Positions 1 through 8,737 of a DNA stretch of 60,838 nt are shown here, piece after piece. The notes beneath the pieces are model-generated. The model had not been told where the DNA came from. It saw nothing but the letters and a program-made list of their open reading frames with translations, and did no database searches. Made by a program: the position numbers and the translations under genes. Every line of letters starts with the position of its first letter. Positions within the stretch are counted from its first letter, which is position 1. This DNA is from Saprospiraceae bacterium (GTDB taxonomy: Bacteria; Bacteroidota; Bacteroidia; Chitinophagales; Saprospiraceae): assembly GCA_027488855.1 (NCBI GenBank), contig JAIYAV010000241.1, forward strand, positions 1-60,838, written 5' to 3'.

Positions 1-124
1 TTCGCGCTACGCCTAACTTTCGGGGCTTTCTAACATAACTAACTACCTTGGAGAAACTGAAGCTAAGTTTACAATTAAAGGTCAATTCCAAGTACTACTG
101 CTAAGCAAGTTTGGCATAATTGTT

Positions 125-595
125 CTAAATACTCATGCCGAACAAATGTCCGGCATATTCCCAATCGGCATTCAATTTTTTATATAACTCGATGCAAGAA
201 CTACCTAGTAATTGGTCGGGTAAGAAATTCGGTTGAAATATTTGTTTAAGAATTAACAATTGACCATCTTCTGATAATAATGGGATACTAAAACGAAAGT
301 GTTTAAGTTTTCTGCTCTGTAAATCTTTCTGTGAAATAAACTTCACTTTATTTTTTATGAGAGATGGATTCCAATTAGCGCTTTCTGTCGGCAATGAATT
401 TATTTGATTTTCTAGATATGCTCTTTGACTATCGGTTTCAGCAATACTCTTCAATATTACCGATTTTTCAAAGTCGCTAAATGGTTCAATTTCCAATTGA
501 AAGTATTCTGTCTTTCTATGACTAATAAGTATGCCTGAAATTACAAAATCGATAACATCATACAAAGCCTTTTCTTCTATAATTGTTGAAAGCAT
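125..595 (-). CDS. hypothetical protein downstream of the abiE pair
   Basis: About 156 residues, soluble-looking and acidic, with no signal peptide and no motif I recognise. I start it at the ATG at 595. The frame stays open upstream to a TTG at 655, but that codon lies inside TACTTTTG (653-660, minus strand), a perfect match to the Bacteroidota -7 element, so the longer start would sit within its own promoter. It lies 109 bp downstream of abiEii on the same strand, possibly as accessory cargo of that locus. Function unknown. Confidence 0.6.
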   Translation of the reverse strand: MLSTIIEEKALYDVIDFVISGILISHRKTEYFQLEIEPFSDFEKSVILKSIAETDSQRAYLENQINSLPTESANWNPSLIKNKVKFISQKDLQSRKLKHFRFSIPLLSEDGQLLILKQIFQPNFLPDQLLGSSCIELYKKLNADWEYAGHLFGMSI

Positions 596-703
596 AAATT
601 TCACAACTTGAAGTTTACATGAAAATACGAGTATTTTTTCACAATATTCACACAAAAGTAAGCAAAATCCATCAAACCCAAGGCTATCTTCGTATGCATC
701 ACC

Positions 704-1495
704 TCAAATCCGCTCAATCAATTGTTTTCTTACCACTTCATAAGCTTCCTGAGCATTATAAAGCAGTTCTGGCCTTATCAAAGCCGTAATATCACCCAAA
801 AATTCGCTATCCTTCATCTTTGCCTCCATGTTCAGGATGAACTCCTTTTGAGTAGGAGGTTTTTCAACTGAAAAATTCATGTATTCCCTGTAACAATGTA
901 GCAAAGCATCCAAATCCAAGTCTGGTTTCTGAATCAATGCGGTGTACATATCATAAAGGTCACGGCCTTTTCTGCGCTGATACAATGCCCGTAGTTTGGT
1001 TCCCAGCAATTCTTCCAAGTGGTAGGTGGTCAGGTTGCAGCTTCCCTCAAACCAGGAAGATTTTACTTCAAACGGAAATTGTGCCAAACCATGCACCGTA
1101 AAATGTTCACGAGTGTTGGCTTCAACCTTTAACCGCAATCGAATAGATGGTGGAAATTCAGAATCAAATCGGCAGATGATTTGTGTTCCATCCCTTCGTG
1201 GTTTTACAGTAGATTCTCCCAAGAAGGATAATACTGCCTGTAGTCTTTGAACCGTTTCTTTTATGGGTTCTGCTCGCACCTGCACCAAATCAATATCCTC
1301 GGAATACCGTGGCTGTGAGTGCAGATAAAGTTTATACAAAGCAGTGCCTCCACGAAAAGCCAGGCTGCTGGCCAACCATTCATCCGAAAAAATTTCCACC
1401 AAGGCACGGCAAATGACCAGGTCTTGTTCCACCTGTTCATTGTACTGCCAGGGCACTTGTTGGCTCCATTCGGTTATATAAGCCTGTGGTATCAT
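704..1495 (-). CDS. AbiEii/AbiGii-type nucleotidyltransferase toxin
   Basis: 263 residues. The nucleotidyltransferase signature is visible as RGGTAL (48-53) followed by SEDIDL (65-70), the G-G-[ST] plus acidic-pair pattern of the AbiEii fold. Further on are KVEANTRE (about 123-130) and the family stretch ELLGTKLRALYQRRKGRDLYD (about 152-172, conserved K and RD). Family members transfer nucleotides to RNA substrates and cause growth arrest or phage abortive infection. The start overlaps the stop of the upstream antitoxin gene by 4 bp, the usual type IV toxin-antitoxin order (antitoxin first). The length is normal and nothing is broken, so it is probably active. Confidence 0.9.
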   Translation of the reverse strand: MIPQAYITEWSQQVPWQYNEQVEQDLVICRALVEIFSDEWLASSLAFRGGTALYKLYLHSQPRYSEDIDLVQVRAEPIKETVQRLQAVLSFLGESTVKPRRDGTQIICRFDSEFPPSIRLRLKVEANTREHFTVHGLAQFPFEVKSSWFEGSCNLTTYHLEELLGTKLRALYQRRKGRDLYDMYTALIQKPDLDLDALLHCYREYMNFSVEKPPTQKEFILNMEAKMKDSEFLGDITALIRPELLYNAQEAYEVVRKQLIERI

Positions 1496-2310
1496 TCCTC
1501 TATCTCAATTTCAGTGTTCACAATCACCTTCCAGCGATGGTCAGATGCAAAACCTATCGTTTCATTTGCTGCTTTAAGCGGAGTACGGAAAAAACCTAGC
1601 TTTTCTTGCTCCATAGCATCAAATAAAGAATCCGCCAACTCCTGCCTGAAGCACACATGTTCCAGCAAGTAGCCCAGTCTTTGCATTGTAGCCACATGCA
1701 CATGCTTCAATAAAGTTGGAGAAAAATCAGCAGGACTGATGGCTTCTGCCAATTCATTCAAAACCGTAGCTGCCCTGTTCATACCTCCTATCCTTTTCTC
1801 AAACTGGATCAAATCACAGGCAGTTAATGCTGCATTGGAAATGTTCAAGTACCCGGCCTCCGTTTTTCTTTTTTCAATCAGCGATTCTGGGATTTCTTTG
1901 ATGCTGATGTAATTGATTTTAAGCCCTTTCTTTTGAGTAGGACGCAGTACTGGAAAGTCTGTCATTACAAAGTATTCCTGGGGTTGTTGGTGTGATGCAC
2001 CATGATAAGCAGCAGCATTAAGTAGTGCCACATAATAAGGTCTTTGTAGGTACTTCATAAAAGCATCCAAGTACAACTGTGGAGGCAGGATGCCTTTAGT
2101 AGCGTATTGCGGGGGAATGATGAGGTAATAACCCTTATAGAATGAAAGGATCTTTCCCTTGCTGCTTTGTCTGTTTAATGCTCTTTTGACGGCGATATCC
2201 GAAAAGCTGGGCAATTCCTGATGTACAGCCTCTTTAGAGAAGCCATAAGCGCCTTTAGACAGGACTTTGTCCTGCCATTGGTTGATTGATATGTCGTTCT
2301 GCTCAGCCAT
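1492..2310 (-). CDS. AbiEi-family antitoxin, autoregulatory winged-helix protein
   Basis: About 272 residues from the ATG at 2310. An N-terminal winged-helix region (YGFSKEAVHQEL, then VKRALNRQSSKGKILSFYKG) is followed by the AbiEi C-terminal domain (YVALLNAAAYHGASHQQPQ). In this family the N-terminal domain binds inverted repeats at its own promoter, and the C-terminal domain is needed for neutralising the AbiEii nucleotidyltransferase. The frame is open to an upstream ATG at 2382, but a full promoter lies between (2330-2361), so the internal start is preferred. Translationally coupled to the toxin by ATGA overlap. Confidence 0.88.
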   Translation of the reverse strand: MAEQNDISINQWQDKVLSKGAYGFSKEAVHQELPSFSDIAVKRALNRQSSKGKILSFYKGYYLIIPPQYATKGILPPQLYLDAFMKYLQRPYYVALLNAAAYHGASHQQPQEYFVMTDFPVLRPTQKKGLKINYISIKEIPESLIEKRKTEAGYLNISNAALTACDLIQFEKRIGGMNRAATVLNELAEAISPADFSPTLLKHVHVATMQRLGYLLEHVCFRQELADSLFDAMEQEKLGFFRTPLKAANETIGFASDHRWKVIVNTEIEIEE

Positions 2311-2329
2311 TCCAAGAGTGAAATTTTGC

Positions 2330-2361
2330 GAAAGGTACCACATTTCGGTACTTTTTGCAAA
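2330..2361 (-). promoter_or_regulatory. abiE promoter with overlapping inverted-repeat operator
   Basis: Minus strand: TTTG (2358-2361), 20 nt, then TACCTTTC (2330-2337), against the Bacteroidota consensus TTTG / TAnnTTTG. An inverted repeat, AAAGGTACC (2331-2339) and GGTACTTTT (2347-2355), 8 of 9 positions paired over a 7-nt spacer, covers the -7 element and most of the spacer. The expected transcription start leaves a leader of about 15 nt before the ATG at 2310. AbiEi proteins are known to autorepress through inverted repeats, so this is the likely operator. Confidence 0.72.
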
Positions 2362-2393
2362 AAAATCCTCTCGAACTGACACAAAACCACAAT

Positions 2394-2897
2394 TCAGCTA
2401 TTCTCTTTCGTCCCCCTCCCCCAATGAAACACCGCATACAGCAAGGCCACTGTCACCATGATTTGTAAAACAGTCAAGACATTTGTCAAAACTGCTGCAA
2501 AAGGATTTAATTCAGGGCCTTCAGGGCCTGACTCCGGTACCATCGACAAGGGGGGATATGCAGTCCAGCCACAATTTGTACCAAGTACAACGAGCGCTTT
2601 AATGACAAAAGAAAGTGTGGGGATCAAACCAAGACCAGCCATCAACAGAATGACATTGGGAACTTTCCTGCTGAACCTCTTGCGACTTTCTTTGATGAAA
2701 TAGAGCACAAAAGTCACCAGCAGAAAGATTGGAGCAATGATTGTGGCTGCCGAAAAAACGATGTAGGTATCGTGCATTTGTAGGTCTAATGTGCCCCAGT
2801 TGTCCCAGTGGAACACGAGACTGCAAACGAGCATGGTCACAATAAAGGCAATTGTCAACCAGAAAAGCTCAGCCAGCATTGGTTTAAAGGAGTTCAT
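2394..2897 (-). CDS. four-helix membrane protein with an HDTY motif
   Basis: About 167 residues from the ATG at 2897 (another ATG lies 30 nt upstream at 2927). Four hydrophobic segments are visible, near residues 8-28, 44-66, 80-102 and 135-157. After the first helix comes LDLQMHDTYIV, which resembles the HDTYYV segment of heme-copper oxidase subunit I, but the heme-ligand histidines (HFH) that follow in oxidases are absent. Small Bacteroidota membrane proteins with this motif are usually annotated as hypothetical. It lies downstream of another membrane gene on the same strand. Function unknown. Confidence 0.6.
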   Translation of the reverse strand: MNSFKPMLAELFWLTIAFIVTMLVCSLVFHWDNWGTLDLQMHDTYIVFSAATIIAPIFLLVTFVLYFIKESRKRFSRKVPNVILLMAGLGLIPTLSFVIKALVVLGTNCGWTAYPPLSMVPESGPEGPELNPFAAVLTNVLTVLQIMVTVALLYAVFHWGRGTKENS

Positions 2898-2930
2898 ATG
2901 ATTAGACCGTTTTATTGTTTGCCACAAGTA

Positions 2931-3473
2931 CTATTCCCAAGACCTCACCACAATCAAACGATTCACCGCCCAACTGATGAAAAACGCGATGATGAAAGAA
3001 GAAACAAAAGGGATCCAGAAATAAATGCGGAAGTACTCCAGGAGCAATTGTACTGGGAAGTTGAACAAGGGATTGCCAGTAGTCCGCGCCCAAACCACGG
3101 AGATGATCGAGTGCCCATCTTCGCGCAGGAACAAGGTGGTGACAACCAACACCAGACTCAACAAAATGGCGGTGCTCCACAATTCGCTCACCCAATCGCG
3201 CATCAGCGCCAGCATCACGATGACCAAACCCAAGGTAAGCGGCGCAGTCAGGCGAATCATCTTAAAAATGAGCGTGATGCCCTCGGCATCCAAACTGAAA
3301 TCGCCTTGCAACACCGTAGACAAAATACCCGGCAAGGAAAACGAACTGAGCGTCGTGATCACAAACACGGCGAGCCCCCCAGCGGTGCTGATTTCTTTTA
3401 AGGCTTGTTTGAGGCTGTGTTTTTTCTTCTCCGGTTCTGCGGCAGGATTGGTGGTTTTTTCGCTGGCCTCCAT
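2931..3473 (-). CDS. hypothetical four-helix membrane protein
   Basis: 180 residues. A charged N-terminal tail (PEKKKHSLKQALKEI) is followed by hydrophobic segments near 33-53, 72-92, 96-114 and 148-172. No enzymatic motif is seen. It ends close upstream of the HDTY membrane gene on the same strand, so the two are probably co-transcribed and may act together. It faces mscL head to head, with about 95 bp between the two starts. Family not recognised. Confidence 0.6.
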   Translation of the reverse strand: MEASEKTTNPAAEPEKKKHSLKQALKEISTAGGLAVFVITTLSSFSLPGILSTVLQGDFSLDAEGITLIFKMIRLTAPLTLGLVIVMLALMRDWVSELWSTAILLSLVLVVTTLFLREDGHSIISVVWARTTGNPLFNFPVQLLLEYFRIYFWIPFVSSFIIAFFISWAVNRLIVVRSWE

Positions 3474-3567
3474 TGGTTTTTTGTGTAAATATAATGGGAG
3501 TTTGGGGATTTATCGCACAATTAATTTATCTTCCCCGACCTCATTTTCTTATCAAAAACCAATACAC

Positions 3568-3966
3568 ATGTTCAAAGAATTCAAAGCCTTCGCCCTTCAG
3601 GGCAACCTAGTCGATACCGCCATTGCTTTTGTTATGGGTGCGGCATTTGGTAAGGTCGTAACCGCTTTCGTAGAAAAAATGTTTGCACCAGTAGTTGGCC
3701 TCATTTTGGGAGGCGTCAATCTCGCCGAAAAAAAATGGGTACTCCGTGCCGCTGAAGAAGGCGGCAGACCCGAAGTTGCCATTTGTTGGGGCGAATTCAT
3801 TACCGCAACCATTGATTTTGTGGTCGTAGCTTTTGTAATGTTTATGATCATCAAGGCTATGAACGCTGCCAAACGTAAAGAAGTGGAGGCTGCACCAGCG
3901 CCACCAGCAGGGCCAAGCGATGTGGAGTTGTTGGCCGAAATCCGGGATTTGTTGAAGAAGGGGTAG
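3568..3966 (+). CDS. mscL: large-conductance mechanosensitive channel MscL
   Basis: 132 residues, normal for MscL. The N-terminus MFKEFKAFALQGNLVDTAIA has the amphipathic S1 helix and the start of TM1; TM1 runs about 15-42 (VMGAAFGKVV) and TM2 about 75-98. The C-terminal helix (SDVELLAEIRDLLKKG) is the cytoplasmic bundle, after an alanine/proline-rich linker. It forms a homopentameric inner-membrane pore that opens under membrane tension and releases solutes during hypo-osmotic shock. The start is fixed by the conserved N-terminus; an open frame upstream from 3025 is spurious because it runs over the divergent membrane gene. Confidence 0.95.
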   Translation: MFKEFKAFALQGNLVDTAIAFVMGAAFGKVVTAFVEKMFAPVVGLILGGVNLAEKKWVLRAAEEGGRPEVAICWGEFITATIDFVVVAFVMFMIIKAMNAAKRKEVEAAPAPPAGPSDVELLAEIRDLLKKG

Positions 3967-4028
3967 TAGGGACTGGCCTTTTTTTAAGTTTTTCCTCCTG
4001 CTCGATCAGGAGTAGGATATGGAACTCC

Positions 4029-4080
4029 GCGCTCGTCGATCCCGCTCGCGCAGCGAGCATTTTGGGCTTGACGAGCGCCC
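4029..4080. repeat. palindromic intergenic element (CGCTCGTCGATC type)
   Basis: Arms CGCGCTCGTC and GACGAGCGCCC enclose a perfect inner hairpin, GCTCG(CGCA)CGAGC-like. The same words recur in a larger palindrome at 22728-22920, so it belongs to a dispersed family. It sits between convergence-free plus-strand genes and carries no ORF. Confidence 0.6.
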
Positions 4081-4159
4081 ATAATCATCTTTTTGGTAGC
4101 GGTGTGCTCCTCCGCTCCCAGGGTTTAGTACAACACGCCAGTAGCATTCATTTCGCCTG

Positions 4160-4193
4160 TTGTCTAGATAAAACCCATTTTCCATTACCTTTG
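4160..4193 (+). promoter_or_regulatory. predicted promoter of the 4223 gene
   Basis: TACCTTTG at 4186-4193 matches TAnnTTTG exactly; a TTG at 4160-4162 lies 23 nt upstream as a weak -33 element. The start codon follows after a leader of about 25 nt. Confidence 0.45.
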
Positions 4194-4222
4194 CCTGGCT
4201 ATTTTTCACTAAAACGAAGCAA

Positions 4223-4522
4223 ATGGTTACCGTCTTGCTGGCCTTGGTCTTGGCGCTCTTTGCTGCCATGCTATTCCTGAATGTCTACTTTCGGGTCAAA
4301 GTGTTTAAAGTGTACAAAATTCTGGTACAGAATCGGGTTGAATTCGGTGCTGCCCACCTGTTCAACAAACAAAAAATGGAAGAAGAAGTCATCTCCCGCT
4401 ATCCGCACATGCGGGAGCACATTTGGGCTTTTGTCAACCACATTCAGTATTCCATGCGGATGGCCACGGTGCTCATTTTTTTAATCACGCTTTTCGGCGC
4501 CATTTTGATGTACTTCAAATAA
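4223..4522 (+). CDS. small two-helix membrane protein
   Basis: 99 residues. One hydrophobic helix lies at the N-terminus (about 2-22) and one at the C-terminus (about 79-98), around a soluble middle with VYKILVQNRVEFG and a tyrosine/histidine-rich stretch (YPHMREHIWAFVNHIQYS). It lies 6 bp before the Gfo/Idh/MocA gene and has its own predicted promoter, so it probably leads that operon. No family recognised. Confidence 0.6.
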   Translation: MVTVLLALVLALFAAMLFLNVYFRVKVFKVYKILVQNRVEFGAAHLFNKQKMEEEVISRYPHMREHIWAFVNHIQYSMRMATVLIFLITLFGAILMYFK

Positions 4523-4528
4523 TTCGCT

Positions 4529-5518
4529 ATGCTAAAAATAGGTGTACTAGGCACTGGCCATTTGGGGAAAATTCATTTGAAATGCATCCAAATGGCGGTA
4601 GAAACCTATGAACTCGTCGGTTTCTACGACCCCAACCCCCAAATGGCCCAAAGTGTGGCCGAACAATTCCAGCTCAAAGCGTTTGACTCGGTAGAAGCGC
4701 TCATCCAAGCTGTAGACGTGGTGGACATTGTCACGCCTACTACGACCCACTACGAGCTGGCCTTAAAGGTCATTCAAGCGGGTAAGCACGTTTTTATCGA
4801 AAAACCACTCACTCATACGATTGCCGAAGCCGAGGAACTCATTCGACTGAGCAAATCACAGGGTGTGCAGGTGCAGGTGGGGCACGTAGAACGCTTCAAC
4901 CCAGCATTTTTGGCACTGGAAGACATGCCCCTCAAGCCCATGTTCATCGAAGCCCACCGCCTGGCCGCCTTCAACCCACGGGGAACAGATGTTTCGGTGG
5001 TACTCGATTTGATGATTCACGACCTGGACATTGTTTTGAGTATGGTTGACGCGGTGCCGACCAAAGTAAGCGCCAATGGAGTTGCGGTGGTCAGCGAAAC
5101 GCCAGATATTGCGAACGCGCGCATCGAGTTTGCCAATGGTTGTGTAGCCAACCTTACGGCCAGCCGCATTTCGATGAAACAAATGCGTAAAGTGCGCTTC
5201 TTTCAACGGGATGCCTACGTAAGTCTGGATTTTTTGGATAAAAATGCCCAGGTGGTGCGCCTCTACGATCAGGATGCCCCCAATTTGCCACAAGAGGCAA
5301 ACTTGTTGGAATGGCATACTCCTCATGGGGTAAAAATGCTGCACATTGATATGCCACCCATCGAATCGGTCAATTCGATCAAAATGGAACTGGAGTCTTT
5401 TGCGGAGAGCATCATCCATCAAACCACGCCTAAAGTGAGCATTGAGGATGGGTACCAGGCACTGAAATTGGCGTATGAAATCATTGGGGAGATCGATCGG
5501 GGGCCCTGGAAAGTTTAA
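4529..5518 (+). CDS. Gfo/Idh/MocA-family NAD(P)-dependent oxidoreductase
   Basis: 329 residues. The N-terminal Rossmann fold has GVLGTGHLGKIH (residues 5-16) and the family signature EKP at E91-P93 (HVFIEKPLTHT); a C-terminal beta-sheet domain follows. Such enzymes oxidise or reduce sugars, inositols or related polyols with NAD(P). Substrate cannot be deduced. Genes downstream encode a lipoprotein and an exopolysaccharide sugar transferase, so a role in nucleotide-sugar modification (UDP-GlcNAc 3-dehydrogenase-like members occur in such clusters) is possible, but only inferred. Confidence 0.85.
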   Translation: MLKIGVLGTGHLGKIHLKCIQMAVETYELVGFYDPNPQMAQSVAEQFQLKAFDSVEALIQAVDVVDIVTPTTTHYELALKVIQAGKHVFIEKPLTHTIAEAEELIRLSKSQGVQVQVGHVERFNPAFLALEDMPLKPMFIEAHRLAAFNPRGTDVSVVLDLMIHDLDIVLSMVDAVPTKVSANGVAVVSETPDIANARIEFANGCVANLTASRISMKQMRKVRFFQRDAYVSLDFLDKNAQVVRLYDQDAPNLPQEANLLEWHTPHGVKMLHIDMPPIESVNSIKMELESFAESIIHQTTPKVSIEDGYQALKLAYEIIGEIDRGPWKV

Positions 5519-5568
5519 AGACTTTACAAGCGCGTAAACATTTGATCACATAGCCTTAACCTCAAAAA

Positions 5569-6495
5569 ATGAGTACTCAGGAAAAAAAACCTGACTTTGT
5601 AGCCCGAAAATGGGGCCAATTGCTAGCCTGCTTTTTTTTGTGGTTGAGCGCAAATGCTTGTGATCTGATCAATCCAGAGGAAGAAATTCCTTCCTACATC
5701 TGGATCGCTCCTTTTGAGGTACAAACTGCGGTGGGGACACAAGGTAGCGCTTCAGCTAAAATCACCGAGGTATGGGTGAGTGTCGATGACGCATTTTTTG
5801 GGGTCTATCCATTGCCCGCAAAAATTCCCATCCTCAAAACCGGAAACAGCAAAATCAAGCTGGAGGCCGGAATCAAAGACAACGGCATCAGCACTGCGCC
5901 GGAGATTTATCCTTTTTTTCAGGCTTTGGAGTACAATATTACGCTCAAAGCCAACGAAATAGACAGCATTCGGCCCAAAGCCACTTACCGTAGTGGTATT
6001 CGTTTCGCTTTGTTGGAAAATTTTGAAAACAATTCCCACGTTTTCCAAACCCTGGTCACTGGCAATGAGTCTAACCGCATGAGCATTGCCAGCGAAGGAG
6101 CTTTTGAAGGCAGTGGATCTGGTCTTATTCAACTCAGCACCCAACACCCGGCTGTAGAACTTGCTACCCGCAATACCTACACCGGCCTGCTCGCCAAAGG
6201 GAGAGCAGTGTACTTGGAGCTCAACTACAAAGCGGAGGTTCCGCTGCTCGTAGGTGTGATTGCCTACAAGGCTGGAAACTTAAATGCAGGGGGGCAAATC
6301 CTGTATGCTGCCGGGTTTAATGCCAGTGAAAACTGGAATAAAATTTATTTTAACCTAAGTCAGGTAGTTGCAGACAGCAAATTGGACGAATACCAGATCA
6401 TACTAAAAACAGAAATACCCAAAAACGCAGATGGTACAACCAATCGATCCAACGCGAAAATCTGGCTTGACAACGTCAAACTCGTCCATTTCTAA
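5569..6495 (+). CDS. hypothetical lipoprotein
   Basis: 308 residues. A hydrophobic stretch (GQLLACFFLWLSANAC) ends in a lipobox with Cys31, and acidic residues (DLINPEEE) follow the cysteine, in keeping with Bacteroidota surface lipoproteins. The rest is predicted beta-rich with no motif I know. Its 3' end overlaps the sugar-transferase frame by 65 bp, so it is probably cotranscribed with it and may have a role in cell-surface polysaccharide. Function unknown. Confidence 0.65.
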   Translation: MSTQEKKPDFVARKWGQLLACFFLWLSANACDLINPEEEIPSYIWIAPFEVQTAVGTQGSASAKITEVWVSVDDAFFGVYPLPAKIPILKTGNSKIKLEAGIKDNGISTAPEIYPFFQALEYNITLKANEIDSIRPKATYRSGIRFALLENFENNSHVFQTLVTGNESNRMSIASEGAFEGSGSGLIQLSTQHPAVELATRNTYTGLLAKGRAVYLELNYKAEVPLLVGVIAYKAGNLNAGGQILYAAGFNASENWNKIYFNLSQVVADSKLDEYQIILKTEIPKNADGTTNRSNAKIWLDNVKLVHF

Positions 6496-7933
6496 AGTGG
6501 ACTACCTCTCCACTACCCGCATTCGGAAGTGGGACACCCTGGTGTACAAGTTTGCCGATTTTTTGTCAGCCATGTTGGTTTGGGCGCTTTTTTTCAGCTA
6601 TCGCAAGGTATTGGTCGAAAGTGGGTCTTTCCCTGCAGATGTAGTGGCCGATGTAAATTTTTGGTACGGCATCGTGCTGATTCCGCTGGGCTGGGTGGCC
6701 TTTTATTCGGTTTTTGATCAATATAAAGACATTTATCGGCTTTCGCGCTTGTCCACTTTGGCGCGGACAATTTTTTTGAGCTTTTTTGGGGCAGTGTTTC
6801 TGTTTTTTGCGGTCATTCTAGATGATGTCATCATCAGCTACCGCACTTATTACACCTCCTTTTTTACCCTTTTTACCTTGCATTTTTTAATCACAGCTAC
6901 AGTAAGAATGATCCTGTTGACTCGCGCCAGCAAACGCCTGAAAGCGGGGATAGTGAGTTTTAATACCTTGATCATAGGTGGGAATGACAGCGCTTTAGAG
7001 CTGTACCAGGATTTAAAAACCCGCGACAAAAGTCTAGGTTATAAACTGTTGGGTTTTATTGACACCAATGTTAAAAGCAATAACCCTTTGCACAAACATT
7101 TGCCCAAATTGGGGTATGTCAATACCATTCCAACTGTAGTACGGGATTGCAACGTAGAAGAGGTGATCATCGCCATTGAAACCAGTGAGCACAATCGCAT
7201 CCGCGAAATCCTCAATACGGTGTTTGAATTCACCCCGCCCGTACAAGTCAACATCATCCCGGACATGTACGACATTATGCTGGGCACCGTAAAAATGAAC
7301 CACGTATATGGCGCTGTACTGATTCAAATTCGGCAAGACCTGTTGGCCAACTGGCAAGTCATCATCAAACGGATGATTGATTTGGTGGCTTCTTCCTTGT
7401 TCTTGCTGGTTTTTGCTCCGCTTTATGCCTATATCGCCTTACGGGTGAAAATGTCTTCACAAGGTCCGATTTTTTACGCTCAGGAGCGGATTGGCATCAA
7501 TGGCAAACCTTTTTTCATTTTTAAATTCCGCTCCATGTACACCGATGCGGAGCATCAGGGGCCTCAATTGTCGCAGGATGGCGATAGTCGGGTTACGCCC
7601 TGGGGAGCCATCATGCGCAAATACCGCCTGGATGAACTGCCCCAGTTCTGGAATGTGCTGCGTGGGGAAATGGCCCTGGTTGGTCCACGCCCAGAGCGGC
7701 AGTTTTACATCGACCAGATTGTGGCACGCGCTCCCCATTACAAACACTTGCTCAAAGTACGCCCCGGCATCACTTCCTGGGGACAGGTCAAATACGGCTA
7801 TGCTTCTAACGTAGACCAAATGATCCAGCGCCTGAAATTCGATTTGTTGTACATCGAAAACATGTCGCTCGCCCTGGATTTCAAAATCCTGTTTTATACG
7901 GTTTTAGTTTTGCTCCAAGGAAAAGGGAAGTAA
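6431..7933 (+). CDS. polyprenyl-phosphate sugar-1-phosphate transferase (WcaJ/WbaP-like)
   Basis: Up to 500 residues. Several transmembrane helices in the first 150 residues precede a Rossmann-like middle domain, and from about residue 313 there is a bacterial sugar-transferase domain: [10 protein letters not shown], the QERIG and FKFRSM motifs, [12 protein letters not shown] and LVGPRPE. This is the architecture of initiating transferases that load the first sugar phosphate onto undecaprenyl phosphate for exopolysaccharide or O-antigen synthesis in the inner membrane. The ATG start overlaps the lipoprotein gene by 65 bp; a GTG at 6497 just after that gene is an alternative start. Confidence 0.88.
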   Translation: MVQPIDPTRKSGLTTSNSSISKVDYLSTTRIRKWDTLVYKFADFLSAMLVWALFFSYRKVLVESGSFPADVVADVNFWYGIVLIPLGWVAFYSVFDQYKDIYRLSRLSTLARTIFLSFFGAVFLFFAVILDDVIISYRTYYTSFFTLFTLHFLITATVRMILLTRASKRLKAGIVSFNTLIIGGNDSALELYQDLKTRDKSLGYKLLGFIDTNVKSNNPLHKHLPKLGYVNTIPTVVRDCNVEEVIIAIETSEHNRIREILNTVFEFTPPVQVNIIPDMYDIMLGTVKMNHVYGAVLIQIRQDLLANWQVIIKRMIDLVASSLFLLVFAPLYAYIALRVKMSSQGPIFYAQERIGINGKPFFIFKFRSMYTDAEHQGPQLSQDGDSRVTPWGAIMRKYRLDELPQFWNVLRGEMALVGPRPERQFYIDQIVARAPHYKHLLKVRPGITSWGQVKYGYASNVDQMIQRLKFDLLYIENMSLALDFKILFYTVLVLLQGKGK

Positions 7934-8076
7934 AGATGAAAGATGAAAGATGAGAGATGAGAGATGAGAGATGAGAGATGAGAGATGAGAGATGAGAGAG
8001 GCTACCGCAGTGTTTTTGACAATGACCTTGTCCATGTCCCTGCGGTAGCCTCTTTCATCTTTCATCTTTCATCTTT
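7934..8076. repeat. long hairpin with AGATGAG tandem repeats
   Basis: About ten copies of a 7-bp unit AGATGAA/AGATGAG end in GGCTACCGCAG (left arm 7974-8010). After a 29-nt loop, the right arm (8040-8076) begins CTGCGGTAGCC and continues as three TTTCATC units. The 37-nt arms pair fully if the few G-T appositions are counted as G-U wobble in RNA. It lies 1 bp after the sugar-transferase stop codon and could act as a transcription terminator or mRNA stabiliser. Confidence 0.8.
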
Positions 8077-8116
8077 AATTTATGGTGAACCAAAACTTCC
8101 TTCGCAGTGTATATAC

Positions 8117-8145
8117 TTTCGAATCCGCACAAAGCATTACCTTTG
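8117..8145 (+). promoter_or_regulatory. predicted promoter of the bacilliredoxin gene
   Basis: TACCTTTG (8138-8145) is a perfect -7 element; TTTC (8117-8120) lies 17 nt upstream as a weak -33. Expected leader about 40 nt to the ATG at 8191. Confidence 0.5.
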
Positions 8146-8190
8146 CTGCGGAATTAATTTTTTTTACAAAAACAACTTAACTGACACGAT

Positions 8191-8604
8191 ATGTATCCAA
8201 TCGAGATTGTAGCGCCAATGTCGCAGGACCTGACTTCCTTTGGGTTCAAAAGCTTAGCTACTCCAGAACAAGTTATTGAAGCATTGGATCAGGATAGCGG
8301 CACCACGATGATTGTGGTGAATTCCGTATGTGGCTGTGCGGCAGCAAATGCTCGCCCAGGCGCAAAAATGGCACTGCAAAGCGCAAAAAAACCAGATAAT
8401 TTGGTGACTGTATTTGCAGGCGTTGATCAGGCTGCTACGGCTAAAGCCCGGGAATACCTGCTGCCTTATCCACCCTCTTCTCCTTCGATTGCCCTGTTTA
8501 AAGACGGCAAACTGGTACACTTCCTGGAAAGACACCACATCGAAGGCCGCTCTGCTGAGATCATTGCGGAGAACTTGAAAATGGCATTTGAAAGATATTG
8601 TTAA
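8191..8604 (+). CDS. BrxA/BrxB-family bacilliredoxin
   Basis: 137 residues, the usual length of the YphP/YqiW family. A thioredoxin-like fold carries the redox motif C47-G-C49 (NSVCGCAAANARPG) and the conserved cis-Pro region SPSIALFKDGK. Characterised members in Firmicutes remove bacillithiol from S-thiolated proteins; in Bacteroidota they may act as general protein disulfide reductants. It is a single gene with its own promoter and a hairpin terminator at 8611-8636. Confidence 0.9.
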   Translation: MYPIEIVAPMSQDLTSFGFKSLATPEQVIEALDQDSGTTMIVVNSVCGCAAANARPGAKMALQSAKKPDNLVTVFAGVDQAATAKAREYLLPYPPSSPSIALFKDGKLVHFLERHHIEGRSAEIIAENLKMAFERYC

Positions 8605-8610
8605 ATGATA

Positions 8611-8636
8611 TAGAGACGCACAACCGTGCGTCTCTA
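8611..8636 (+). terminator. hairpin after the bacilliredoxin gene
   Basis: TAGAGACGCAC and GTGCGTCTCTA form a perfect 11-bp stem with a 4-nt loop, 7 nt after the stop codon. The AGAGACGCAC word is also a common dispersed repeat in environmental genomes. Confidence 0.6.
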
Positions 8637-8737
8637 CATTTCCCTTTAAAGTTTTAAGATAATCTTTCACCAAATCGCTCTTTGGTGCAGACCACTTTGT
8701 AACTTAGCATCAAATTCCACTGATCGCTAAGTCAATC

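Noticed and set aside
1-124. Possible gene end or repeat at the left window edge
   Set aside because: Only an ACTTTCGGGGC word shared with the hairpin at 28069-28099 is visible; not enough sequence to call.
3025-3567. Long upstream extension of the mscL frame
   Set aside because: It is antisense to the divergent membrane gene; MscL begins with the conserved MFKEFKAFALQGN.
7934-8076. CRISPR-like direct repeats
   Set aside because: The unit is a 7-bp tandem repeat without spacers and forms one arm of a hairpin; no cas genes nearby.
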